DNA of 36,481 nt from Candidatus Paceibacterota bacterium (lineage in GTDB: Bacteria > Verrucomicrobiota > Verrucomicrobiia > Limisphaerales > UBA8199): assembly GCA_035452965.1 (NCBI GenBank), contig DAOTCE010000046.1, positions 1-36,481 of the forward strand. The letters run 5' to 3'. Below the pieces are notes generated by a model. That model saw only the letters and a program-made list of their open reading frames with translations, did not search any database and was not told the origin of the DNA. Every line of letters begins with the position of its first letter. Position 1 is the first letter of the stretch. The position numbers were made by a program, and so were the translations under genes. This document shows, piece by piece, positions 21,572 to 29,250 of the stretch.

Positions 21572-22747
21572 ATGAACTCAACGGCGCGGATGCGAGGCGA
21601 GAAGCGGGTGATTTACGGCCAGCCCTCCTGGCGGCTGGCTGCAACGGAAGTGGAGGCTTTTGTCACCGAGACGGGCGGGCATCTGGGGCCGGTGACGTTC
21701 GAGCGCAAGGGCAGGAAGGTGCGGCCTTACTCGGTGGCGCCGTGGACTGAGGAAGCGGTGAAGGTTTCGATGCCGCCGATTATCCGGGTCCTGCGCGGCG
21801 ACTTCTTCTGTCTGCCGTTCGGCGGCAATGCGGGCGCTTTTCGAGGCGAGAAGCACCCGGTGCACGGGGAGACCGCCAATGCCCGGTGGCGCTTCCGGTC
21901 GTTGGAAACCAGGGCGGGCCGCAGCTGCCTGCACCTGAGCCTTAGGACGAAGACGCGGCCGGGGCAGGTGGACAAGCGGATTTGGGTCGTGGACGGCCAG
22001 AACGTGGTCTATTCGCAGCATGTGGTGTCGGGCATGAGCGGGCCGATGAACCTGGGGCATCATGCGATACTGAGGTTTCCGGACACGCCGGGCAGCGGGC
22101 GGCTGTCCACCAGCGGGTTTGCATTCGGACAGGTCTTTCCCGGGGAGCTGGAGCGGCCGGAGCAGGGGGGCTATTCCTGGCTCAAGCCGGGGGCGGCGTT
22201 TGATTCGCTGGAGAAAGTCCCGACGCTCGACGGCGGGATGGCTGACCTGACCCGGTATCCGGCCCGGCGCGGCTTTGAGGAGCTCGTTATGCTGGTGAGC
22301 GAGGCGACGGCGCCTTTCGCCTGGACGGCTGTGGCGTTTCCCCGGGAGCGGTATGTGTGGTTCGCGTTGAAGGATCCGCGAGTGCTGCGTGAGACGATTT
22401 TCTGGCTGTCCAATGGCGGGCGGCATTACCCGCCGTGGAGCGGCCGCCACGTGAACGTGATGGGGTTGGAGGAGGTGACTTCCTATTTCCACTACGGATT
22501 GGCGGAGTCAGCCCGCCGGAATCCAATCTCGGAGCGGGGGTTTCCAACGTGTCTCGCGCTGGACGCCAGGAGGCCGCTGGTGGTGCCTTACATCATGGGG
22601 GTGGCCAGGATCCCGGCGGGCTTTGACCGGGTGGCCGCGATCCGGGCGGTGCAAGGGAACCGGGCCATTCGCCTGGAATCCAGGAGCGGCCGGCAGGTCG
22701 AGGCGGCGGTGGAGTTGGATTTTCTGCAAGGCGGCGCGGGTTGGTAG
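21572..22747 (+). CDS. Galactose mutarotase-like (aldose 1-epimerase superfamily) protein
   Basis: Predicted 391-residue protein without a signal peptide. The overall pattern is that of a mutarotase-like beta-sandwich: an N-terminal strand pair containing GGHLGPVTF (35-43), LPFGGNAGAF (81-90) followed by HPVHGE (95-100), and GHHAIL (162-167), which resemble the FPxxNR and HG signatures and the conserved histidine region of aldose 1-epimerases. Tyr and Trp residues are frequent, as in sugar-binding clefts. Members interconvert sugar anomers or serve as carbohydrate-binding enzymes. The similarity is judged by eye and is moderate, so sugar binding is more secure than epimerase activity. It is upstream of a response regulator gene by 70 bases. 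Confidence 0.55.
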   Translation: MNSTARMRGEKRVIYGQPSWRLAATEVEAFVTETGGHLGPVTFERKGRKVRPYSVAPWTEEAVKVSMPPIIRVLRGDFFCLPFGGNAGAFRGEKHPVHGETANARWRFRSLETRAGRSCLHLSLRTKTRPGQVDKRIWVVDGQNVVYSQHVVSGMSGPMNLGHHAILRFPDTPGSGRLSTSGFAFGQVFPGELERPEQGGYSWLKPGAAFDSLEKVPTLDGGMADLTRYPARRGFEELVMLVSEATAPFAWTAVAFPRERYVWFALKDPRVLRETIFWLSNGGRHYPPWSGRHVNVMGLEEVTSYFHYGLAESARRNPISERGFPTCLALDARRPLVVPYIMGVARIPAGFDRVAAIRAVQGNRAIRLESRSGRQVEAAVELDFLQGGAGW

Positions 22748-22817
22748 GCTGTTGCGGGGGGTGACTTGAAAGCCGCAGCGGGGCGGCCTAAGTTGCTGTG
22801 CCCTTCCAGGCAACGGT

Positions 22818-23267
22818 ATGAACGACGTTGGACACATTCTGGTTGCGGAAGACGACCCGACGGATTCGTATTTCCTGGAACGCGCCTTCAAGCGCGCGGG
22901 TATCCCGATCGCGCTGCATTTTGTCCGGGACGGGCAGGAAGTGCTCGATTACCTGCAGGGCAAAGGGCAGTTCGCCGACCGCGCGCGGCATCCCCTGCCG
23001 CAATTGGTGCTGCTGGACTTGAAGATGCCGCGGTTGGATGGGTTTGACGTGCTGGAATGGGTGCGGCAGCAGCCGGAGTTGAGCGCGCTGATGATGGTCG
23101 TCTTCAGTGCCTCGAACGAATCCCGGGATATCAACCGGGCCTACGGCCTGGGAGCCAATTCGTATATTGTCAAGCCACACTCTCTGGAGGAGTTGATGAG
23201 TTTGGTGGGGCACTTCAAGCGGCACTGGCTGGAAGCGAACGCCGACCACCGGCAGCGGGCCGCGTGA
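22818..23267 (+). CDS. Stand-alone response regulator (CheY/Rcp1-like)
   Basis: Predicted 149-residue single receiver domain. Acidic pocket D12-D13, phosphoacceptor D67 in LLDLKMPRLDG, S97 as the conserved hydroxyl residue and K119 in VKP are all present, so it should be phosphorylated by a histidine kinase. The loop before the phosphoacceptor (YLQGKGQFADRARHPLPQ) is long, as in Rcp1-type regulators that partner phytochrome-like kinases. There is no output domain. No kinase gene lies in the window, so its partner is elsewhere. An AGG lies 9 bases upstream of the ATG. It is probably not part of an operon with the following gene, which starts 178 bases later. Confidence 0.92.
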   Translation: MNDVGHILVAEDDPTDSYFLERAFKRAGIPIALHFVRDGQEVLDYLQGKGQFADRARHPLPQLVLLDLKMPRLDGFDVLEWVRQQPELSALMMVVFSASNESRDINRAYGLGANSYIVKPHSLEELMSLVGHFKRHWLEANADHRQRAA

Positions 23268-23287
23268 CCCCGGGCGGCATCCTGACG

Positions 23288-23314
23288 CCCGCAGCAGCTC
23301 TGCCCGGCTGCGGG
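23288..23314. terminator. Hairpin downstream of the response regulator
   Basis: CCCGCAGC (23288-23295) pairs perfectly with GCTGCGGG (23307-23314) around an 11-base loop, 20 bases after the stop codon. There is no T-run, so it is at best a weak or factor-assisted terminator. Confidence 0.35.
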
Positions 23315-23445
23315 AGGCCCATCCCGCCGGGCAGGATGCCTGCCGCTGCTCCCCGGAATGGCGGCAGTGCCGAGATCTGCTGGATTGGGGTTGGTGCCCG
23401 ATTGACTGGTGGACTTTTGCGGCGCGGGCAGCTAGAGGGAGGACT

Positions 23446-24759
23446 ATGCATGAATGCTCCAGGCGCACGCGCCGTTCTTTCCTGAAAACCAGTGTGGTGG
23501 CGACCACCGCCCTGGCATTGGGCCATGTCTCCGCCCAGCACTCCGCCCAACCTGTCCGCCTGGGCATGATCGGAATGGGCGGGCGAGGCGGCGGCCTTTT
23601 GGGAACACTATTGCTGTTTCCCGGGGTGGAGATCCGCGCCGTGTGCGACTTGCTGCGGGACCGTGGTCAGAACGCCGCCCAGGTGGTTGAGCAGCGAACG
23701 GGGCGGCGCCCGGAGGTTTATGCCGGCAGCGAAGTCGTTTGGGAGGAGCTGGTGGCCCGAGCGGATCTCGATGCGGTGATCATCGCCACGCCCTGGGACT
23801 GGCATGCGCGGATGGCCTGCGCTGCCATGCGCGCCGGCAAATATCCCGGCGTGGAGGTGCCGGCGGCGATCAGCACTCGCGAATGCTGGGACCTGGTGCG
23901 CACGTCGGAGCGGACCGGGATTCCGTGCATGATGCTGGAGAATGTCTGCTACTTCCAGCGCGTGCTGACGCTGTTGCGGATGGTGCGCGAAGGGGTGTTT
24001 GGCGAGGTGCTGCATTGCGAGGGCGGCTATCAGCACGACTGCCGCTTCCTGATGCTCGATGCCGAGGGCAAGCTCACCTGGCGCGGCCGCCACTCCGTCA
24101 ATCTAAACGGCAACCTCTACCCCACCCATCCCCTGGGCCCGGTGGCGCAGTGGATGAACATCAACCGCGGTGACCGTTTTGTGTCACTTACAAGTGTAAG
24201 CACGCCCTCGCGAGGATTGAAGCGGTATGCGGCGGAAAAACTCGGGCCGAATCATGAGTTGGCCCGGCGTGACTATGCCCAGGGGGACATCAATACGACA
24301 CTGCTTCGAACGGCCAACGGCTGCACCGTAACGCTGTATTACAGCACTCTCGCGCCCCGCCCCTACGACTTGATCCTGCGCCTGCAGGGCGTCAACGGCA
24401 TCTACCTCGACACCAACAACAGCATCAGCCTTGAGGGCGTCGGGAAAGGCGCCGAGCAGTGGGAACCTTTCGGGCCCTACTTGCAGAAATACGCGCATCC
24501 GTTGTGGCAGGCCCTGGGCGCGGAAGCCACCAAGAGCGGCGGCCATGAGGGTGCCGAATACCTGATGTTCCACGACTTCCTGAAAGCCGTCCGCCGCAAA
24601 GTGCCTGCGCCGCAGAATGTGTATGACGCCGCGACGTGGTCGGCAGTCGTGGGGCTTTCGATGGAGTCAGTGGCCCATGGCGGTAAGGCGGTCGAGTTCC
24701 CTGACTTCACTCGTGGCAAGTGGAAGACCACCCGGCCGTTGCCCATTTACGGGGTTTAA
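23446..24759 (+). CDS. GH109-like glycosidase of the Gfo/Idh/MocA fold, Tat-exported
   Basis: Predicted 437-residue protein. A twin-arginine motif RRSFLK (9-14) and hydrophobic segment indicate Tat export. The Rossmann loop is GMGGRG (43-48). In place of the dehydrogenase EKP motif there is VEVPAA (136-141), and ECWDLVRTSE, CMMLENVCYF, GVFGEVLHCEGGYQHD and YPTHPLGPVAQW follow, with H228. This set is diagnostic of GH109, which cleaves alpha-linked N-acetylgalactosamine using NAD as cofactor. The length is typical. The start is supported by AGGGAGGA just before the ATG. It could release amino sugars from the same kind of glycans as the GH20 and sulfatase locus. Activity within GH109 varies, so the substrate stays open. 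Confidence 0.88.
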   Translation: MHECSRRTRRSFLKTSVVATTALALGHVSAQHSAQPVRLGMIGMGGRGGGLLGTLLLFPGVEIRAVCDLLRDRGQNAAQVVEQRTGRRPEVYAGSEVVWEELVARADLDAVIIATPWDWHARMACAAMRAGKYPGVEVPAAISTRECWDLVRTSERTGIPCMMLENVCYFQRVLTLLRMVREGVFGEVLHCEGGYQHDCRFLMLDAEGKLTWRGRHSVNLNGNLYPTHPLGPVAQWMNINRGDRFVSLTSVSTPSRGLKRYAAEKLGPNHELARRDYAQGDINTTLLRTANGCTVTLYYSTLAPRPYDLILRLQGVNGIYLDTNNSISLEGVGKGAEQWEPFGPYLQKYAHPLWQALGAEATKSGGHEGAEYLMFHDFLKAVRRKVPAPQNVYDAATWSAVVGLSMESVAHGGKAVEFPDFTRGKWKTTRPLPIYGV

Positions 24760-24819
24760 CGGTTCCGGCGGGGAGGTTTTCCATTCGACAACGGGCATTG
24801 GACGTAAGAGGTTCTTCGC

Positions 24820-25395
24820 ATGGTCGCCGTCAATTCCACCATGTTGCCACTGGGCACCAGGGCGCCGGACTTCCGGCTGCCGGACCCGAGCGGGAAGGTA
24901 GTTGCATTGGCCGACTTCCAGGGCGCCCCGGCGCTGCTGGTCGTCTTCATGTGCAATCACTGTCCCTATGTAAAGCACATCCGCGACGGGCTGGCCAAAC
25001 TGGCGCGCGACTACCGGCCTCGCGGCGTGGCCACGGTGGGCATCAACTCCAACGACGTGGCCAACTACCCCGCCGACAGTCCGGTGAAGATGGCCCAGGA
25101 GGCCGCGTCGGCGGGTTACATTTTTCCGTATCTCTATGACGAGACGCAGGCTGTGGCCAAGGCGTATCGGGCGGCTTGCACGCCGGATCTTTACCTGTTC
25201 GACAAGGACCAGCGGCTGGTCTATCGGGGCCAGTTTGATGACAGCCGGCCGGGCAACGGCATTCCGGTCACGGGCAAAGACCTGCGTGCCGCGCTCGATG
25301 CGGTGCTCTCCGGGAGGCCCGTGGCGCCTAATCAGAAACCAAGCATCGGCTGCAATATCAAATGGAAGCCGGGCAATGAGCCGGAGTATTTCTGA
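24820..25395 (+). CDS. Thioredoxin-family (AhpC/TSA-type) redox protein
   Basis: Predicted 191-residue thioredoxin-fold protein. The N-terminus has the peroxiredoxin/redoxin-like APDFRLPD (15-22), and the active site is C45-N-H-C48 followed by PYV, a CxxC variant. Further cysteines occur near 119 and close to the C-terminus in the family-typical SIGCNIKWKPG. It has no signal peptide, so it is probably cytoplasmic. This group is annotated as thioredoxin family proteins whose physiological partner is not known. An AGAGG lies upstream of the ATG. Its stop codon overlaps the proposed CTG start of the ROK kinase, implying translational coupling. Confidence 0.88.
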   Translation: MVAVNSTMLPLGTRAPDFRLPDPSGKVVALADFQGAPALLVVFMCNHCPYVKHIRDGLAKLARDYRPRGVATVGINSNDVANYPADSPVKMAQEAASAGYIFPYLYDETQAVAKAYRAACTPDLYLFDKDQRLVYRGQFDDSRPGNGIPVTGKDLRAALDAVLSGRPVAPNQKPSIGCNIKWKPGNEPEYF

Positions 25396-26291
25396 AGCTC
25401 GGCGTTGAAATCGGCGGGACGAAGCTGCAGCTCGTGCTGGGGGACGAGGGGGGGAAGATCAGCGAGCGACGCAGGCTGACGGTCGAGCCGGCGAAGGGCG
25501 CCGCTGGAATTCGGGCACAGATCGAGGGGGCGCTTCCTGAGTTGCTGCGTGGCCGCCAGATTCGCGGAATCGGGGTCGGGTTCGGCGGGCCGGTGGATTG
25601 GAGGACAGGCAAGATCTGCCGGTCGCACCAGATTGAAGGTTGGTCGGAGTTTGACCTGGGCGGCTGGCTGCGCCAACTGACCGGCGCGCCGGTGGTGGTG
25701 GATAACGACGCCAATGTGGCTGCGCTGGGAGAAGCGTTGGGCGGGGCGGGTGTGGGTTTCAACCCTGTCTTCTACGTCACGCTCGGCAGTGGCGTGGGTG
25801 GCGGCCTGGTGGTGGACGGCAGGATCTACCATGGCGCGCAGCCCGGTGAATCGGAGATCGGCCATCTGCGGCTCGACCGGAGTGGGAGGATTGTTGAGGC
25901 GTGCTGCTCAGGCTGGGCGGTGGACGCGCGGATACGGGAGTTGAAATTGAAGGAGCCGGAAAGCCTGCTCGCGCGGCTGGCCGGCCAATCGGTGGGCGGG
26001 GAAGCGGAACATCTGGCTGCGGCATTGGAGCGGGGGGATGCCGCGGCGGGACGGCTATTGCGGGATACAGCGGAGGATCTGGCGTTTGGCCTCTCCCATG
26101 TCGTCCATTTGTTTCACCCGGCCATCGTCATCCTGGGCGGAGGACTGGCGAGGGTTGGTGAGCCGCTGCGGGCAGCAGTCGAGGGCGCCCTGCGGCAGTT
26201 CGTGATGGAAGCATTCGCTCCCGGGCCGGGCATCACGTTATCGAGGCTGGGGGAGGACGCCGTGCCCGCAGGAGCGCTAAAATTGTCCTGA
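25392..26291 (+). CDS. ROK-family sugar kinase with apparent CTG start
   Basis: Predicted 299-residue sugar kinase of the ROK family, transferring phosphate from ATP to a hexose or amino sugar. The N-terminal phosphate loop LGVEIGGTK lies at residues 3-11. Later signatures are GFGGPVDW, DNDANVAALGE with the catalytic Asp, GSGVGGGLVVDG, and GESEIGH. The usual ROK zinc motif CxCGxxGC is reduced to ACCSGWAVD. The first ATG/GTG/TTG in frame is the GTG at 25434, which would remove the phosphate loop. The only near-start upstream is CTG at 25392, which overlaps the previous stop (CTGA) and has GGAG 5 bases before it. I therefore place the start there. Substrate unknown; neighbours suggest a released sugar. 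Confidence 0.8.
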   Translation: MKLGVEIGGTKLQLVLGDEGGKISERRRLTVEPAKGAAGIRAQIEGALPELLRGRQIRGIGVGFGGPVDWRTGKICRSHQIEGWSEFDLGGWLRQLTGAPVVVDNDANVAALGEALGGAGVGFNPVFYVTLGSGVGGGLVVDGRIYHGAQPGESEIGHLRLDRSGRIVEACCSGWAVDARIRELKLKEPESLLARLAGQSVGGEAEHLAAALERGDAAAGRLLRDTAEDLAFGLSHVVHLFHPAIVILGGGLARVGEPLRAAVEGALRQFVMEAFAPGPGITLSRLGEDAVPAGALKLS

Positions 26292-26314
26292 CAAGGATTG
26301 CCGGGCATCGGAAT

Positions 26315-26893
26315 ATGTGCGGCATGAACCAGTGGATTGCCGATTACATCAGGGCGCAGAAGGCAGCGCACGATTCCATTCCCGTCGAGGCCGTGGCGCA
26401 GCTTATTGAGACGCTGCGCGTGGCGCTCAAGGAGGACCGGCAGATCTTCGTCTTCGGCAACGGCGGCAGCGCCGCCAACGCCTCCCACTTCGCGACCGAC
26501 CTCGGCAAGCTGGCGTCGGACAAGGTCGGGAAGCGGTTTCGGGTGCTCTCGCTCAACGACAACGTCGGCTGGTTGACGGCGCTGGCCAATGATTACGCTT
26601 ACGAGGACGTCTTCGTCGGCCAGTTGCAGAACTATGGCAAGCCGGGGGACCTTGCGCTCGGACTGAGCGTCAGCGGCAACTCACCCAACTGCGTGAAGGC
26701 GCTGGAATGGGCAAAGAAGAACGGCCTCCGCACCGTCGCACTGGTCGGGGCGCGGCGCGGACGGATGGCAGAGATTGCGGAGCAGGTCATCGTCCTCAAC
26801 GATACGCATTACGGGCGGGTGGAGGACGCGCAGATGGGGGTATGCCACATGGCGTGCTACGCCTTTGTGGAGAAGCCGGAGTTGGGACAGTAG
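26315..26893 (+). CDS. SIS-domain protein, divergent GmhA paralogue
   Basis: Predicted 192-residue sugar-phosphate-binding protein. The SIS core has GNGGSAANASHF (48-59) and SVSGNS (118-123), as in phosphoheptose isomerase GmhA. The two catalytic residues of GmhA are changed: the glutamate after the HFA stretch is D62, and the histidine of the IQEIH segment appears as Gln (VEDAQ, Q173). It probably binds a phosphosugar, but classical sedoheptulose-7-phosphate isomerisation is doubtful. It starts 23 bases after the ROK kinase gene, so the two likely share a transcript and a pathway. An ATG three codons later (26324) is an alternative start. A second, canonical GmhA gene lies 0.3 kb downstream on the other strand. 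Confidence 0.85.
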   Translation: MCGMNQWIADYIRAQKAAHDSIPVEAVAQLIETLRVALKEDRQIFVFGNGGSAANASHFATDLGKLASDKVGKRFRVLSLNDNVGWLTALANDYAYEDVFVGQLQNYGKPGDLALGLSVSGNSPNCVKALEWAKKNGLRTVALVGARRGRMAEIAEQVIVLNDTHYGRVEDAQMGVCHMACYAFVEKPELGQ

Positions 26894-27003
26894 CACGACC
26901 GGAGCCCTTACCTACAGCACCCCCGCTGGACGGCGAATGGTGCCGTTACAGTGGTCGCACGCCGGTTTTGGCTTGCGGATGGCGTGCCAATGCGGCTCGG
27001 CCC

Positions 27004-27047
27004 CGGTGTGTATCCCATGGGGAGCGCTCCCCATGGGATACACACCG
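27004..27047. repeat. Perfect 44-bp palindrome without loop
   Basis: Bases 27004-27025 are exactly complementary, in reverse, to 27026-27047, with the centre at GAGC|GCTC. The arms contain GGTGTG, TATCCCATGGGG and their complements. It lies between two convergent genes. RNA from either strand would fold into a 20-bp hairpin, so it may terminate both transcripts; as DNA it could extrude a cruciform or bind a dimeric protein. Confidence 0.92.
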
Positions 27048-27128
27048 TGGCAGCAACGTGCCGTCACCGTATTGCCAAGCCAGGGGTGCCGGTGTCGGCG
27101 GGGTCTGGAGAAGGCAGGCAGGCAGCAT

Positions 27129-27151
27129 CACTGTCCAAATTCTGGACAGTG
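27129..27151. terminator. Stem-loop in the convergent gap
   Basis: CACTGTCCA (27129-27137) pairs with TGGACAGTG (27143-27151) around a 5-base AATTC loop, 31 bases beyond the stop of the minus-strand gmhA. There is no T-run on the gmhA side. It could be a terminator or a dispersed palindrome. Confidence 0.45.
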
Positions 27152-27181
27152 TGAGGCTTGGAGGTTGGGATAGCCGGGCGT

Positions 27182-27748
27182 CTACTTCTTCGGGAGTTGG
27201 CGGTCGGCGGCTTCGCAAAGGACGTGGAAGAGCAGCGTGTGGGCTTCCTGAATACGCGCGGTACTGGTGCCGGGCGCCAGCAGGTCGAGCGTGGCGACGC
27301 CTTTGGTGAATCCGCCATCGCGGCCCAGGAAGCAGACGCTTTGCATCTTCTTGCGGTTGGCCTCTTCCAGCGCGCGCAGGATGTTGCGGGACTTGCCGCT
27401 ACTGGTAAAGGCGATGAGGAGGTCGCCTTTTTGCCCGAGGCCCCAGACCTGGCGGGCGAAGATTTCATCGGCGTGGTAGTCGTTGCAGACGGCGGTCATG
27501 AATTCGCCGTTGACGGTGAGCGAGATGGCGGGATAAGGCCGGCGGTCCTCGCGGAAGCGGCAGAGGAATTCGGTGGCCACGTGGGAGGCGTCGGTGGCGC
27601 TGCCGCCATTACCGCAAAGCAGCAGTTTGTGCCCGGTGGTGAGGCAACGCACCAACAGGTTCACCGCCCGGCTCAGCGGCTTCTCCAAAGCACTCAGGGC
27701 ACGGGTAACAACGACGGCATCTTCGATAGCGCTCTGCAGTAGTGTCAT
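27182..27748 (-). CDS. gmhA: Phosphoheptose isomerase (GmhA type)
   Basis: Predicted 188-residue cytoplasmic enzyme. It should convert sedoheptulose 7-phosphate to D-glycero-D-manno-heptose 7-phosphate, the first step of heptose supply for lipopolysaccharide or surface glycans. The SIS signatures GNGGSATDASH (46-56) and TSSGKS (115-120) are present. The catalytic glutamate E60 in HVATEF and histidine H170 in IQEAH match E65 and H180 of E. coli GmhA. The ATG at 27748 gives the normal family length; an upstream extension of the frame adds non-family residues. It is convergent with the divergent SIS gene and divergent from the next oxidoreductase gene. Confidence 0.87.
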   Translation of the reverse strand: MTLLQSAIEDAVVVTRALSALEKPLSRAVNLLVRCLTTGHKLLLCGNGGSATDASHVATEFLCRFREDRRPYPAISLTVNGEFMTAVCNDYHADEIFARQVWGLGQKGDLLIAFTSSGKSRNILRALEEANRKKMQSVCFLGRDGGFTKGVATLDLLAPGTSTARIQEAHTLLFHVLCEAADRQLPKK

Positions 27749-27828
27749 GCGACGAGGATAGGTGCCCAGTCCGGGCATTGGAAGTAGATAATGAGGCTGG
27801 GAGGATTGGACTGGGACGAGTTCTGGAA

Positions 27829-27877
27829 GCCGCAGGAGCGCTGCGGCCAACTTGAAGTGGGCCATTCGCCAGGCGAA
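27829..27877. promoter_or_regulatory. Inverted repeats in a divergent promoter region
   Basis: Two perfect inverted repeats lie between gmhA and the oxidoreductase gene. One is GCCGCAG/CTGCGGC (27829-27835 and 27841-27847, 5-base loop). The other is TTCGCC-A-GGCGAA (27865-27877). The 215-base gap must hold both promoters, but no convincing -35/-10 pair is seen. An operator role is possible. Confidence 0.35.
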
Positions 27878-27963
27878 CGCAGTGGAGGGAATCCCGCTCG
27901 CCGGCTGCTACGCTGGATTTCAGGCTGGCAAGCCATCCACGGTCGGGGCACGCTGGCAATACT

Positions 27964-29238
27964 ATGAAGACCAAGCCAACCCCAGGTATGAACCGCCGGG
28001 ACTTCCTCCAATCCACTGCCGCAGCCGCCACTTCTCTGGGCCTGTTGAGCGCGGCTCCGTTTGTGGCGCGGGGGCGCGTGCTTGGTGCCAATGATCGAAT
28101 CGGCGTTGGGTTCATCGGCGTCGGGGGACGCGGCTCCAGTCATATTGGGACTGTGCAGCGGCTGATCAAGGAGGGCGAGAATGCGCAGGTCGTGGCGGTG
28201 AACGATGCCTACCGCTACCGGTTGGACGAAGCGGCCAAACCGACGGGCGCCAAGGCCTACAGGAAGCACAAGGACTTGCTGGCGGACCCGAACGTTGACG
28301 CTGTCTGCATCGCCACTCCGGACCGGCTTCATGTTCCGCAAGCGCTGGATGCCATCCGGGCCGGCAAGGACGTCTATTGCGAGAAGCCGATGGGTCATTG
28401 GTCGCAGTTCGACTTGTCCAAGCGTTTCTACGAGGAGACGCTCAAGTTCAAACGCGTGGTGCAGATCGGCAACCAGGGCAACTCCAGCCCCGCATGGCAG
28501 AAGGTGCGCGAGCTGATCCAGCAGGGCGCGATCGGCCGCGTGCAGCTTGTCACGGTGGGATTCTACCGCAATGGCGACTGGGGCGAGCGGATGCCGATCG
28601 CCGACCCGGAGGCGAAGCCCGGCCCGGAGCTGGACTGGGAGGCGTTCCTGGGGGATGCGCCGAAGGTGCCGTTCACGGTGGACCGGTTTTTCAGCTGGCG
28701 CAAGTACCTCGACTACGCCGGCGGCCCCTGCACCGACTTGTTTCCCCATGTGTTTACGCCTTTCGTCAGCGCCATCGGCCTCAAGTTCCCGGCGCGCGCG
28801 GTCGCCTCGGGCGGCATTTTCAAATACACGACCTACGACCGCGAAGTGCCCGACACTTTCAACATGTGCCTCGACTACCCCGAGAAGCTCTCGATCGTCC
28901 TGCCCTGCACGCTGGCCAACAATTATCCGCCCGAAGCGTCCATTCGCGGGGATGAAGGGACGCTCACGCTGCAGAATCCCGGCGAATGGAACGCCGGCTT
29001 TGACAGCGTGACGGTGGTGCCGATGAAGGGCGAGCCGCGGGTGTTCCCCGCCGGCAAGCTAGACTCGACGCCGCCGCACTGGAAGAACTTCTTCCAGTGC
29101 GTGCGAACCCGGGAGAAGCCGGTGAGCGATGTGGAGTTTGGTCTGCACGTGCAAACGGCGCTGAATATGGCGATGCTCAGTTTCATGAAGGAGAAGGTGG
29201 CCAAGTTCGACTTCGAGAAACAGCAGATCGTGCTGTAA
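27964..29238 (+). CDS. Gfo/Idh/MocA-family oxidoreductase, Tat-exported
   Basis: Predicted 424-residue protein. A classical twin-arginine leader NRRDFLQS (10-17) is followed by an Ala/Leu-rich hydrophobic segment; the in-frame ATG at 27988 (MNRRDF) is an equally good start and has an AGG just upstream. The Rossmann loop is GFIGVGGRG (49-57), and the EKP motif is intact at 140-142, so dehydrogenase chemistry is plausible, in contrast to the GH109-like relative at 23446. The C-terminal domain contains AGGPCTDLFPHVF and PPHWKNFFQCVR. It belongs to the large PVC family of exported oxidoreductases of unknown substrate. UvrC begins 12 bases after its stop. Confidence 0.9.
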   Translation: MKTKPTPGMNRRDFLQSTAAAATSLGLLSAAPFVARGRVLGANDRIGVGFIGVGGRGSSHIGTVQRLIKEGENAQVVAVNDAYRYRLDEAAKPTGAKAYRKHKDLLADPNVDAVCIATPDRLHVPQALDAIRAGKDVYCEKPMGHWSQFDLSKRFYEETLKFKRVVQIGNQGNSSPAWQKVRELIQQGAIGRVQLVTVGFYRNGDWGERMPIADPEAKPGPELDWEAFLGDAPKVPFTVDRFFSWRKYLDYAGGPCTDLFPHVFTPFVSAIGLKFPARAVASGGIFKYTTYDREVPDTFNMCLDYPEKLSIVLPCTLANNYPPEASIRGDEGTLTLQNPGEWNAGFDSVTVVPMKGEPRVFPAGKLDSTPPHWKNFFQCVRTREKPVSDVEFGLHVQTALNMAMLSFMKEKVAKFDFEKQQIVL

Positions 29239-29250
29239 ATTGGAGTCGGC

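Noticed and set aside
26894..27181. A small gene in the convergent gap
   Set aside because: Open frames here cross the perfect palindrome and give mirrored, low-information peptides.
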